DNA of 5,650 nucleotides from NCBI GenBank assembly GCA_947461495.1, contig CANHLV010000139.1, forward strand, positions 1 to 5,650. The letters are read 5' to 3'. How positions within the stretch are numbered: the first letter of the stretch is position 1; the number at the start of each line of letters is the position of its first letter. Source of the DNA: Chitinophagaceae bacterium (GTDB lineage: Bacteria; Bacteroidota; Bacteroidia; Chitinophagales; Chitinophagaceae). Below are positions 1 to 5,650 of the stretch, in pieces. A program made the translations under genes and the position numbers. Under the pieces are notes generated by a model. The model was not told the DNA's origin. It worked only from the letters and a program-made list of their open reading frames with translations, and ran no database searches.

Positions 1-440
1 GATTCGTCGCCTTCATAGTCTTTGTCGTAACCAACAAGGTGAGGCAATTGTTTTAAAATCAAAATGATACCAATAGCGGCTAACATTCCTTTAATGACAC
101 TGTTGGGAACATAATCTCCTATAACTCCCAGCTTCAAAAATCCCATGATAATTTGTAGCAAACCAGCTATCACAACCGCTAAAAAAAAGGCTTCAATGGC
201 AGGGAGTTTTAAAACAGAAGCCGCAACAATAGCGGTTAGTCCTGCTGCGGGACCACTTACGCTTAAGTGACTTCCACTTATTAATCCTACAACAACACCC
301 CCGACCACGCCGGCAATGATTCCCGAAAATTCACCCAGTCCACTGGCAACAGCAATCCCCAAACATAGAGGTATTGCCACTAAAAAAACAACAATTGCTG
401 CGGAAAAATCTGCACCAAAACTTGTAAAATATTTTTTCAT
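1..440 (-). CDS. SulP-family inorganic anion transporter, N-terminal part (cut by the left window edge)
   Basis: Inner-membrane permease of the SulP (SLC26-like) family, which moves sulfate, bicarbonate or related anions. The ATG at 440-438 opens a frame that stays open for 146 codons to the window edge, so the C-terminal membrane part and any STAS domain are not visible. After a short start (MKKYFTSFGADF) the protein is almost entirely hydrophobic, with segments near residues 13-32, 38-55, 64-78, 82-100 and 112-130. Family marks are PLCLGIA (24-30), VSGPAAG (61-67), which begins the half-helix lining the anion site in this family, and NSVIKGMLAAIGI (113-125). Bacteroidota SulP proteins are often linked to carbonic anhydrase and may carry bicarbonate, but the substrate cannot be read from this part. 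The family call is firm and the substrate is open. No clear promoter was found in the 105 bases upstream. Confidence 0.93.
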   Translation of the reverse strand, partial: MKKYFTSFGADFSAAIVVFLVAIPLCLGIAVASGLGEFSGIIAGVVGGVVVGLISGSHLSVSGPAAGLTAIVAASVLKLPAIEAFFLAVVIAGLLQIIMGFLKLGVIGDYVPNSVIKGMLAAIGIILILKQLPHLVGYDKDYEGDE

Positions 441-522
441 AATAAAAATTAATAGATAATAACGACAGGAAAATAATATCAATTCTTTCGAAATAAAATA
501 CTTCTCAATGAATTTTAAAAAG

Positions 523-539
523 AACTGAAAATATCAGTT
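523..539 (-). terminator. Weak hairpin terminator candidate after the small membrane protein gene
   Basis: A perfect 6-bp inverted repeat (AACTGA / TCAGTT) with a 5-base loop starts 6 bases beyond the stop codon of the gene at 546-899. On the minus strand it is followed by CTTTTTAAAA. The position and following T run fit an intrinsic terminator, but the stem has only two G-C pairs and the T run is short, so partial readthrough into the SulP gene is likely. Confidence 0.4.
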
Positions 540-545
540 ACGAAA

Positions 546-899
546 TCAAACAAAGCAAACTTCGTCGGGAGGCGGCGAAAGGATATCAGAGTAACCCTTT
601 AATCTCTTTTTCTCAGAAAGGGTAAAGTATGAATTGGAGCAATCAATGATTAAATTGTTTGCGGTTTTGAATGAATCATTTATAAATGAGAAAAAATCTT
701 CCTGATTCTTTTCTGATTTTTCTGACTGTTCTGATTTTTCCTCATCTTGGTATTTCTTTTCATAATTGAAAGATTTTACAGATAAGACGAAATAAAAATC
801 CCCGCCTAAAAAAAACAGCGCGCAAACAGATAGTAAAAAAGAAATTGTCAACGCCCTAATGAAGGTAAGATTGTCAAAAAAATAAACCATTTTTTTCAT
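546..899 (-). CDS. Unrecognised small membrane-anchored protein, 117 aa
   Basis: I do not recognise this protein. It has a basic start (MKK), one strongly hydrophobic stretch at about residues 14-32 that could be a membrane anchor or uncleaved signal, and then a highly charged Lys/Glu/Ser segment at 47-68 built from the tripeptide repeat EKS-EQS-EKS-EKN. A mixed region follows, and the tail is SPPPDEVCFV (108-117) with three prolines. The predicted topology is a single-pass protein with the charged part outside the membrane. Two starts are possible: the ATG at 899-897 or, three codons later, the ATG at 890-888. The gene lies between fabG and sulP on the same strand, 119 and 105 bases away. 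Location next to a transporter might suggest an accessory role, but nothing in the sequence shows this. It is probably a real gene, because the frame is intact and the protein has coherent organisation. Confidence 0.6.
   Translation of the reverse strand: MKKMVYFFDNLTFIRALTISFLLSVCALFFLGGDFYFVLSVKSFNYEKKYQDEEKSEQSEKSEKNQEDFFSFINDSFKTANNLIIDCSNSYFTLSEKKRLKGYSDILSPPPDEVCFV
712..738 (-). repeat. Three 9-bp tandem units inside the small membrane protein gene
   Basis: Three consecutive 9-base units (plus strand TCTGATTTT, TCTGACTGT, TCTGATTTT) encode the Lys/Glu/Ser tripeptide repeat of the 117-aa protein. The outer units are identical and the middle one differs at three positions. The unit is a multiple of three, so gain or loss of copies would change linker length without a frameshift. 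Confidence 0.7.
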
Positions 900-1018
900 A
901 GCCGACTGCGAAGATAAATAGGAAAAACAAGAGCAGCAGATTATTATAAAAAGAAAAATTCTTTATTTAAAATAAAAAGTAGGTGTTTTTGAAAATAAAT
1001 TAAACAAACCCGGTTGAA

Positions 1019-1774
1019 TTAAATATTCATGCCACCACAAGTACTGATTGTTTGTCCTGTAATATAGCAGCCCATATCTGAAGCCAGAAATAGACAAGTG
1101 TTGGCAATGTCTTCTCCGGAAGCAAATCTTCCAAGAGGAATCATGGATAAATATTTATCGGCATTAGCGCCATCTTTAAGATAACTAGTCATGTCGGTTT
1201 CAACGAAGCCTGGTGCAACAGCATTACAGCGTATATTTCTGCTTCCAAGCTCTTTAGCAACGCTTTTTGTAAAACCAATAACACCAGCTTTGCTTGCCGC
1301 ATAGCTTGTTTGTCCGGCGTTACCCATTTCGCCTATTACAGAACTCATGTTGATAATGCTTCCGCTTTTCGCTTTCATCATTGGTTTAATAACCTGCTTG
1401 GTCATATTGAAAACGCTATTGAGATTTATCTGCATTACATCGTTCCATTGTTCAGGAGTCATGCGAAGCAGTAAATTATCTTTAGAAATGCCAGCGTTAT
1501 TTACACAAATATCTATTTGACCAAATTCTGTGAGTACATCGTTGATAAAGGATTCGCAAGCAGAAAAATCGCCAGCGTTGCTTTGGTAGGCTTTTGCTTT
1601 AACGCCTAATACCATTAGTTTTTCAACAAGCACATTTGCTTTTTCTTTACTGTTGTCGCTAATGTAAGTAAACGCAATATTTGCGCCATGTTCAGCGAAT
1701 TTTAATGCTACGGCTTCACCGATACCTCTGGCCGCCCCAGTAATTACAGCCACTTTACCTTGTAGTAACTTCAT
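1019..1774 (-). CDS. fabG: 3-oxoacyl-[acyl-carrier-protein] reductase, FabG type (SDR family)
   Basis: Short-chain dehydrogenase/reductase of 251 residues, the usual FabG length. It should reduce 3-oxoacyl-ACP to 3-hydroxyacyl-ACP with NADPH in the cytoplasmic type II fatty acid cycle. Visible marks are the cofactor motif TGAARGIG (12-19), NNAG (92-95), and the catalytic set Asn117, Ser145, Tyr158 and Lys162 in the YxxxK arrangement. PGFVETDMT (188-196) is the FabG-typical form after the active site, and the protein ends GGMNI. The ATG start at 1774 puts the Rossmann motif at the expected distance from the N-terminus. The gene follows the GH3 gene after 68 bases, and an upstream TAnnTTTG match could give it its own promoter. 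No acpP, fabD or fabF is adjacent, so it may be a paralogue serving another acyl pathway rather than the housekeeping enzyme. Family confidence is high; exact substrate is moderate. Confidence 0.93.
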   Translation of the reverse strand: MKLLQGKVAVITGAARGIGEAVALKFAEHGANIAFTYISDNSKEKANVLVEKLMVLGVKAKAYQSNAGDFSACESFINDVLTEFGQIDICVNNAGISKDNLLLRMTPEQWNDVMQINLNSVFNMTKQVIKPMMKAKSGSIINMSSVIGEMGNAGQTSYAASKAGVIGFTKSVAKELGSRNIRCNAVAPGFVETDMTSYLKDGANADKYLSMIPLGRFASGEDIANTCLFLASDMGCYITGQTISTCGGMNI

Positions 1775-1793
1775 CTTTATATTATTTAGTCAG

Positions 1794-1801
1794 CAAAAAT
1801 A
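1794..1801 (-). promoter_or_regulatory. Possible -7 promoter element before fabG
   Basis: The minus strand reads TATTTTTG, an exact match to the Bacteroidota -7 consensus TAnnTTTG, ending 19 bases before the fabG ATG. That spacing would give a leader of about 12-14 bases. No clear TTG/TTTG -33 element is present about 20 bases upstream, and the region is T-rich enough for chance matches, so this is only a candidate internal promoter. Confidence 0.35.
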
Positions 1802-1809
1802 AGATTGAG

Positions 1810-1848
1810 AAAGGGATTAAAAAAGTAATAAAAGAAAAGGGATTAAAA
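1810..1848. repeat. 13-bp direct repeat spanning the end of the GH3 gene
   Basis: AAAGGGATTAAAA occurs at 1810-1822 and again at 1836-1848, 26 bases apart. The right copy includes the stop codon of the GH3 gene and the left copy lies in the spacer before fabG. It may be a small local duplication; no function is evident. Confidence 0.6.
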
Positions 1849-3360
1849 TTCGGCTTCAATCAACGAAAGAATTTCTTCTATAATTTTTCTATCGTTGCTA
1901 AGCCGAGGAACCTTATGTTGACCGCCTACTTGATTTTTTTGTTGCAGCCATTTTGTAAAAGTTCCTTTTGAAAGGACTTTAATTTTTGGTAAGCTCAGAG
2001 CAATATTTTTAAAGCGCTTTGCTTCATAATCGCTGTTTTCTTTTTTCAAAGCATTATCAAGAGCGGCTGTAAATTGTTCAAGTTTTTCGGGTGCTTCATG
2101 AAATTCAATTAGCCATTCGTGAGCGCCGTTTCCTGAATCTGAAAAATAAACAGGGCCTGCTGTATAGTCAGCAACGACAGCATTACATTTTGCAGCAGCT
2201 TCTGCGATTGCATTGTCGGCATTATCTACAATTATTTCTTCACCGAAAGCGTTGATATAATGTTTAAGCCTGCCGGTTACTTTGATTCTATAAGGATTTA
2301 TTGATGTGAATTTTATCGTGTCGCCAACCAGATATCTCCACAAGCCTCCGGTTGTGGAGACGATGAGTCCATAATTTTTATTGATTTCTACTTTATCAAG
2401 TCCCAATGTTTTTGGAAATGTTTTCCCATATTCTTCAACAGGCATGAATTCATAAAAGATACCATGTTCTGTGTAAAGTGTCATACCATCGTGTTCGGGA
2501 CTTTCCTGGCCGGCAAAAAAACCTTCGCTAGCATTGTATATTTCAAGATAGTTAATGGGCTTTCCTATTACTTTTTCAAACTGCTCACGGTAAGGAACAA
2601 ACGAAACGCCGCCATTGATATATAGTTCTAGATTTGGCCACACCTCTTTAATGGTTTTCTTTTCTTTGATTTCGAGAATTCGTTTCAACAGTAAAAGGGT
2701 CCAGGTAGGAACACCGGCCAGAGAGGTGACATTTTCGTTTGCTGTTGATTGGGCCAGTTTTTCGATTTTTTCACCCCAATCGTCCATGAGTGCAACACTT
2801 AATTCGGGGGTTCTTAACCATTGTCCCCAGAAAGGGGTGTTTTGCATTAGCACTGCGCTTAGGTCGCCATATTGTATATCTTCATTAAGATGATTGATTT
2901 GATGAGAGCCACCAACGACAAGGCCTTTGCCTGTCAATAAATCGCTAGAAGGAAAATTATTGTAATAACTGGTCAGCACATCTTTACTTGCCTTAAAATG
3001 ATTTTCATTTAAACTTTCATCACTTACCGGAATGAATTTGCTTTTATTTCCTGTAGTACCACTGCTTTTAGCAAACCATTTTACGGGTGTGTTCCACAAT
3101 ACATTTTCTTCACCATCAAGCATTCGTTGAATATAGGGTTGCAGGTTTTCATATTCACTCACTGGAACATGAAGTTTAAATTCTTTAACTGAAAAAAGGT
3201 TTGAGAAATTGTATTTTTTACCAAATACAGTGTATTGAGCCGAGGTAACCAAATCTTGTAATACTTCTCTTTGGGCGGCTACCGGATGGTCGGTCCAGTT
3301 TTTAATACGCCATAAGCGCATTCTTGCCAATTTTGATATTGCGGGAGAAAGCAATTTCAT
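1843..3360 (-). CDS. GH3-family acyl-adenylating enzyme (GH3 auxin-responsive promoter family protein)
   Basis: This 505-residue protein belongs to the GH3 branch of the ANL adenylating enzymes. Plant members activate a carboxylic acid with ATP and join it to an amino acid; substrates of bacterial members are largely unknown. All three nucleotide-binding motifs are present: SSGTTGNKSKFIPV (99-112, phosphate loop), YNASEG (275-280, compare plant YxxSE) and STTGGLWRYLVGD (335-347). GR (363-364) and FGEE (372-375) follow, then a smaller C-terminal domain with KGTFTK (465-470) and the family-typical K-x-PR (483-486). The length fits bacterial members, which are shorter than plant ones of about 600 residues. 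The ATG at 3360-3358 gives a normal N-terminus and no signal peptide is seen, so the enzyme should be cytoplasmic. It starts 78 bases after lptB and is followed 68 bases later by fabG, which hints at a lipid or envelope acyl substrate; that is inference. The family assignment is firm. Confidence 0.92.
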   Translation of the reverse strand: MKLLSPAISKLARMRLWRIKNWTDHPVAAQREVLQDLVTSAQYTVFGKKYNFSNLFSVKEFKLHVPVSEYENLQPYIQRMLDGEENVLWNTPVKWFAKSSGTTGNKSKFIPVSDESLNENHFKASKDVLTSYYNNFPSSDLLTGKGLVVGGSHQINHLNEDIQYGDLSAVLMQNTPFWGQWLRTPELSVALMDDWGEKIEKLAQSTANENVTSLAGVPTWTLLLLKRILEIKEKKTIKEVWPNLELYINGGVSFVPYREQFEKVIGKPINYLEIYNASEGFFAGQESPEHDGMTLYTEHGIFYEFMPVEEYGKTFPKTLGLDKVEINKNYGLIVSTTGGLWRYLVGDTIKFTSINPYRIKVTGRLKHYINAFGEEIIVDNADNAIAEAAAKCNAVVADYTAGPVYFSDSGNGAHEWLIEFHEAPEKLEQFTAALDNALKKENSDYEAKRFKNIALSLPKIKVLSKGTFTKWLQQKNQVGGQHKVPRLSNDRKIIEEILSLIEAEF

Positions 3361-3438
3361 ATTGGGAAGATAAAGAAATTAATCCGTAAAAAATTTGAAG
3401 GAGATAAGAAATAGAAAACAACTAATAAAAAAATGATA

Positions 3439-4212
3439 TTAATCAGTACTGCTTTGAGAAGCCTTCTCGTGTAAATAATCTTTACGGCGCAACTCAAAAT
3501 TTCTACCCAGATATAAACGTCTTACCTGTTCATCACTTGCAAGCTCTTCAGCAGTTCCATGTTTGAAAATTTTTCCGTCGATAAGTAAATAAGCGCGATC
3601 GCAAATGGAAAGGGTTTCATTTACATTGTGATCGGTAATAAGAATTCCTATGTTTTTAAATTTGAGTTTTGCAATAATTTCCTGAATGTCTTCTACTGCT
3701 ATAGGATCTACGCCGGCAAAAGGTTCATCTAGTAAAATAAACTTCGGATCAACAGCAAGTGCTCGCGCAATTTCTGTTCTTCTTCTTTCGCCACCGCTTA
3801 ATGTATCCCCATTGTTTTTCCTAACATGTTGTAAATGAAATTCATTAAGTAAAGACTCAAGTTTTTCTTTTTGTTCTGATTTAGATTTTTTAGTCATTTC
3901 AAGAACAGCAGTAATATTATCTTCTACACTTAATTTTCTGAAAACACTTGCTTCCTGAGGGAGATATCCAATACCCAGTTGGGCTCTTTTATACATAGGC
4001 AAAGCAGTGATATTTATGTCGTTTAAAAACACCTCACCGCTATCGGATTTGACCAGCCCTACAACTTGATAAAAAGAGGTAGTTTTACCAGCTCCGTTTG
4101 GGCCTAATAGTCCAACGATTTCACCCTGACTTACATGAAAAGAAACGTCATTGACAACGGTTCTTTGTCCGTATATTTTTACAAGATTTTTTGTATGGAT
4201 GGTTAGGTTCAA
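3439..4212 (-). CDS. lptB: Lipopolysaccharide export ABC transporter ATP-binding protein LptB, TTG start
   Basis: Cytoplasmic ATPase that, with LptF and LptG, extracts LPS from the inner membrane and drives it to the outer membrane through the Lpt bridge. The 257 residues carry Walker A GPNGAGKTT (37-45), the Q-loop in YLPQEASVF (83-91), a stretch characteristic of LptB, the signature LSGGERRR (138-145), Walker B FILLDEPFAGVDP (158-170) with catalytic Glu163, and the switch His195 in TDHNV. After the usual LptB end (RRLYLGRNFEL) there is a polar tail of about 16 residues not found in the 241-aa E. coli protein. The start codon is TTG (4212-4210): no in-frame ATG lies between it and the upstream stop at 4266-4264, and the next internal Met is residue 83, which would remove Walker A. 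lptF and lptG are not in the window. It is the first gene of the minus-strand series, divergent from metF. Confidence 0.95.
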   Translation of the reverse strand: MNLTIHTKNLVKIYGQRTVVNDVSFHVSQGEIVGLLGPNGAGKTTSFYQVVGLVKSDSGEVFLNDINITALPMYKRAQLGIGYLPQEASVFRKLSVEDNITAVLEMTKKSKSEQKEKLESLLNEFHLQHVRKNNGDTLSGGERRRTEIARALAVDPKFILLDEPFAGVDPIAVEDIQEIIAKLKFKNIGILITDHNVNETLSICDRAYLLIDGKIFKHGTAEELASDEQVRRLYLGRNFELRRKDYLHEKASQSSTD

Positions 4213-4225
4213 AATTAAATTTTTA

Positions 4226-4233
4226 CAAAAATA
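4226..4233 (-). promoter_or_regulatory. Possible -7 promoter element before lptB
   Basis: The minus strand reads TATTTTTG, matching TAnnTTTG exactly, 13 bases before the TTG start of lptB. The transcript would start only about 6-9 bases before the start codon, giving a nearly leaderless message. The -33 region shows no clean TTG, so chance in this A/T-rich spacer is a real alternative. Confidence 0.3.
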
Positions 4234-4306
4234 ACTTATGTTATGAACTATAATTCTAATTATTTAATAAAATGGTTTAAATATTCGAGTTTGTTTTCAA
4301 CAATCC

Positions 4307-4337
4307 TTGATACTTTTTTTATTTGGGTTTATCTTTA
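4307..4337 (+). promoter_or_regulatory. Probable Bacteroidota-type promoter for metF
   Basis: TTG at 4307-4309 and TATCTTTA at 4330-4337 are 20 bases apart. This fits the Bacteroidota arrangement of a TTG/TTTG -33 element and a TAnnTTTG -7 element, with one mismatch at the last base. Transcription would start near 4343, giving a metF leader of about 65 bases that contains the hairpin at 4371-4388. An alternative -7 match, TAGTCTTG at 4369-4376, has no suitable upstream partner. Confidence 0.45.
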
Positions 4338-4370
4338 CGCGCGAATTCAAAAAGAGAATCATCATTTATA

Positions 4371-4388
4371 GTCTTGTATACACAAGGC
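4371..4388 (+). promoter_or_regulatory. Hairpin / near-palindrome in the metF leader
   Basis: GTCTTGT (4371-4377) pairs with ACAAGGC (4382-4388) around the loop ATAC: six Watson-Crick pairs and one U·G. It ends 19 bases before the metF ATG. As DNA it is close to the palindrome CTTGTATACAAG, a shape common for dimeric repressor sites; as RNA it could be a leader hairpin. It does not match a SAM riboswitch or a MetJ box (AGACGTCT). The structure is visible; its function is unproven. Confidence 0.4.
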
Positions 4389-4407
4389 GAAAGCAAAAGA
4401 AAAATTA

Positions 4408-5361
4408 ATGAAAGTTACCGACCATCTTAATCAAGCCAGCAAGATGCTGATTTCTTTTGAAATCCTTCCTCCATTAAAAGGCAAGGGTATTCAATCATTA
4501 TACAGTCACTTAGATCCATTAATGGAATATAAGCCCTCTTTTATTAATGTAACGTATCATAGAAGCGAGCACAGTTTTAAAAAAAGAATGGATGGTAGTT
4601 TTGAGAAAGTGGTGGTAAGAAAAAGGCCTGGTACAGAATCTATCTGCGCTTCCATAATGAACAAATATAATGTTGATACGGTGCCTCATCTTATTTGTGG
4701 TGGATTTAGCGTGAACGAAACCGAAGATGCGTTGATCAATTTAAATTATTTAGGAATTGACAATGTTTTGGTGTTGAGAGGAGATGCGGCAAAAAATGAA
4801 AGCACCTTTGAGCCCGAGCCTGGAGGTCATAAATTTGCTATAGATTTATTGAAACAAGTGACTAATTTGAATCAGGGCGTCTATTTGGAACAAGATTTAA
4901 AAAACACTTCTAGAACAAAATTTTGTATTGGAGTTGCTGGTTATCCCGAAAAGCATTTTGAAGCCCCTAATATGGAGAGCGATTTGAAGTTTTTGAAAGC
5001 AAAAGTAGACGCCGGAGCAGATTATATTGTGACACAGATGTTTTTTGATAATGCTAAATATTATGCATTTGTTGATGCCTGCAGAGAAATAGGCATAACG
5101 GTTCCAATAATTCCGGGACTAAAACCGATATATACCAAAAAGCAGTTGACGATACTTCCCAAAACGTTTAATATTGATTTGCCGACTCCACTTACAGAGG
5201 CGATAACAGCATGTAAAAACGATGAAGACGTAGAGAAGGTTGGAGAGGAATGGCTTTTACATCAATCAAGAGATTTGAAAAAGTCTGGAGTTCCTATTTT
5301 ACATTTTTATACATTAGGCAGGCCATTAATTGTAGCTAATGTTGTAAAAGAGTTGGTGTAA
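4408..5361 (+). CDS. metF: 5,10-methylenetetrahydrofolate reductase
   Basis: Flavoenzyme that reduces 5,10-methylene-THF to 5-methyl-THF, the methyl donor for methionine synthesis; soluble and cytoplasmic. The 317 residues form one MTHFR TIM-barrel domain. FEILPP (17-22) carries the catalytic Glu18, equivalent to Glu28 in E. coli FEFFPP. Further marks are NVTYH (47-51), VPHLICGG (92-99), LRGD with Asp126 (123-126), GVAGYPEKH (175-183), TQMFFD with Gln210 (209-214), PIIPGLKP (233-240) and HFYTLGR (299-305). It is about 20 residues longer than E. coli MetF. The extra length includes a basic loop at about 55-77, ending VVVRKRPGTE, which I recall from other Bacteroidota MetF proteins. There is no C-terminal SAM-binding regulatory domain, as usual in bacteria. 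The ATG at 4408 places FEILPP at the normal distance from the N-terminus. metH is not in the window. Confidence 0.96.
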   Translation: MKVTDHLNQASKMLISFEILPPLKGKGIQSLYSHLDPLMEYKPSFINVTYHRSEHSFKKRMDGSFEKVVVRKRPGTESICASIMNKYNVDTVPHLICGGFSVNETEDALINLNYLGIDNVLVLRGDAAKNESTFEPEPGGHKFAIDLLKQVTNLNQGVYLEQDLKNTSRTKFCIGVAGYPEKHFEAPNMESDLKFLKAKVDAGADYIVTQMFFDNAKYYAFVDACREIGITVPIIPGLKPIYTKKQLTILPKTFNIDLPTPLTEAITACKNDEDVEKVGEEWLLHQSRDLKKSGVPILHFYTLGRPLIVANVVKELV

Positions 5362-5380
5362 ATAAATTTTGTTTTTTCCA

Positions 5381-5650
5381 ATGCAGCAAAAAAATCATCA
5401 TTCTTTTTTATTTGTTATCCTTTTTGTTTTGATGATAATGTTGTGTCCCCAAAGTAATTATGCCCAACCTAAATCTAAATATGATATATCAGGAGCTTGG
5501 ACGGGTTATGTAAAAACTACGGATAAAAAAATCACCTATGAAGTTGTAATTAGTGATAGTTCCGGTACATACATTGGATATTCTAAAATCATTTTTTCCA
5601 ACAAAGGGAAAGAGTATTTTGCAATAAAATCCTTGAGCATTAGAAAGGAA
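5381..5650 (+). CDS. Unrecognised secreted protein, N-terminal part (cut by the right window edge)
   Basis: An ATG at 5381, 19 bases after the metF stop, opens a frame that continues for 90 codons to the window edge. Residues 1-28 look like a Sec signal peptide: MQQKNHH, then a hydrophobic core at about 9-21, then a polar stretch ending NYA with likely cleavage before Gln29. Cys22 lacks a normal lipobox, so a lipoprotein is less likely. The mature part begins with a short Lys-rich stretch, then DISGAWTGYV (34-43) and alternating hydrophobic/polar stretches such as ITYEVVISDSSGTYIGYSKI. This suggests beta strands, possibly a small barrel or sandwich exported to the periplasm or outer surface. 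I cannot name a family. The tight spacing makes co-transcription with metF likely, with no terminator seen between them, but a functional link is not implied. It is probably a real gene because of the clear signal peptide and open frame. Confidence 0.75.
   Translation, partial: MQQKNHHSFLFVILFVLMIMLCPQSNYAQPKSKYDISGAWTGYVKTTDKKITYEVVISDSSGTYIGYSKIIFSNKGKEYFAIKSLSIRKE

Noticed and set aside
909..916. TATCTTCG on the minus strand as a promoter for the small membrane protein gene
   Set aside because: It has one mismatch to TAnnTTTG, no TTG at the right upstream distance, and would place the transcript start almost on the start codon.
961..979. A/T-only inverted repeat downstream of fabG (CTTTATTT / AATAAAAAG)
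   Set aside because: The stem contains no internal G-C pair and the loop is too tight without opening several pairs, so it would be a very weak terminator. A/T-rich spacers give such repeats by chance.
2615..2893. A 92-codon open frame on the plus strand
   Set aside because: It lies wholly antisense to the GH3 gene, which has clear family motifs across this stretch. The encoded protein has no recognisable pattern, so it is a shadow frame.
4338..4407. SAM riboswitch in the metF leader
   Set aside because: The predicted leader of about 65 bases shows one simple hairpin and none of the conserved segments I know for SAM-I or SAM-II. It is also too short for SAM-I.
1..5650. Mobile element, CRISPR array, phage or defence system
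   Set aside because: No transposase, integrase, spaced repeat array, tRNA-like attachment site or defence-type gene was seen. All identifiable genes are core metabolism, envelope or transport functions with similar A/T-rich composition.

Overview
The window looks like ordinary chromosome from an AT-rich member of the Bacteroidota. The evidence is the low GC content, start codons without a clear Shine-Dalgarno sequence in A/T-rich surroundings, copies of the Bacteroidota-type promoter element TAnnTTTG, and protein versions typical of that phylum (a bacterial GH3 enzyme, a MetF with a long basic loop, a SulP transporter). A finer placement cannot be made from the sequence alone.

Left of about 4212, everything is on the minus strand. 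Read in the direction of transcription it holds lptB (ATPase of the lipopolysaccharide exporter, 4212-3439), a GH3-family acyl-adenylating enzyme (3360-1843), a FabG-type 3-oxoacyl-ACP reductase (1774-1019), an unrecognised small membrane-anchored protein (899-546), and the N-terminal part of a SulP anion transporter (440 to beyond the left edge). Gaps of 78, 68, 119 and 105 bases separate them. The first three may be co-transcribed, and fabG may also have its own promoter. A weak hairpin terminator candidate lies between the small protein gene and sulP.

A 195-base divergent intergenic region (4213-4407) separates lptB from the plus-strand genes. It holds a plausible promoter for metF, a hairpin/palindrome just before the metF start, and a TAnnTTTG match facing lptB. 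To the right are metF (5,10-methylenetetrahydrofolate reductase, 4408-5361) and, 19 bases later, the start of an unrecognised secreted protein cut by the right edge.

Functionally the window combines envelope and lipid genes (lptB, fabG, possibly GH3), one-carbon/methionine metabolism (metF) and anion transport (sulP). I see no mobile element, CRISPR array, phage gene, tRNA or rRNA, and no convincing sign of a new biological system. The points most worth checking are the GH3 enzyme between lptB and fabG, the TTG start of lptB, the metF leader hairpin and the two orphan proteins.
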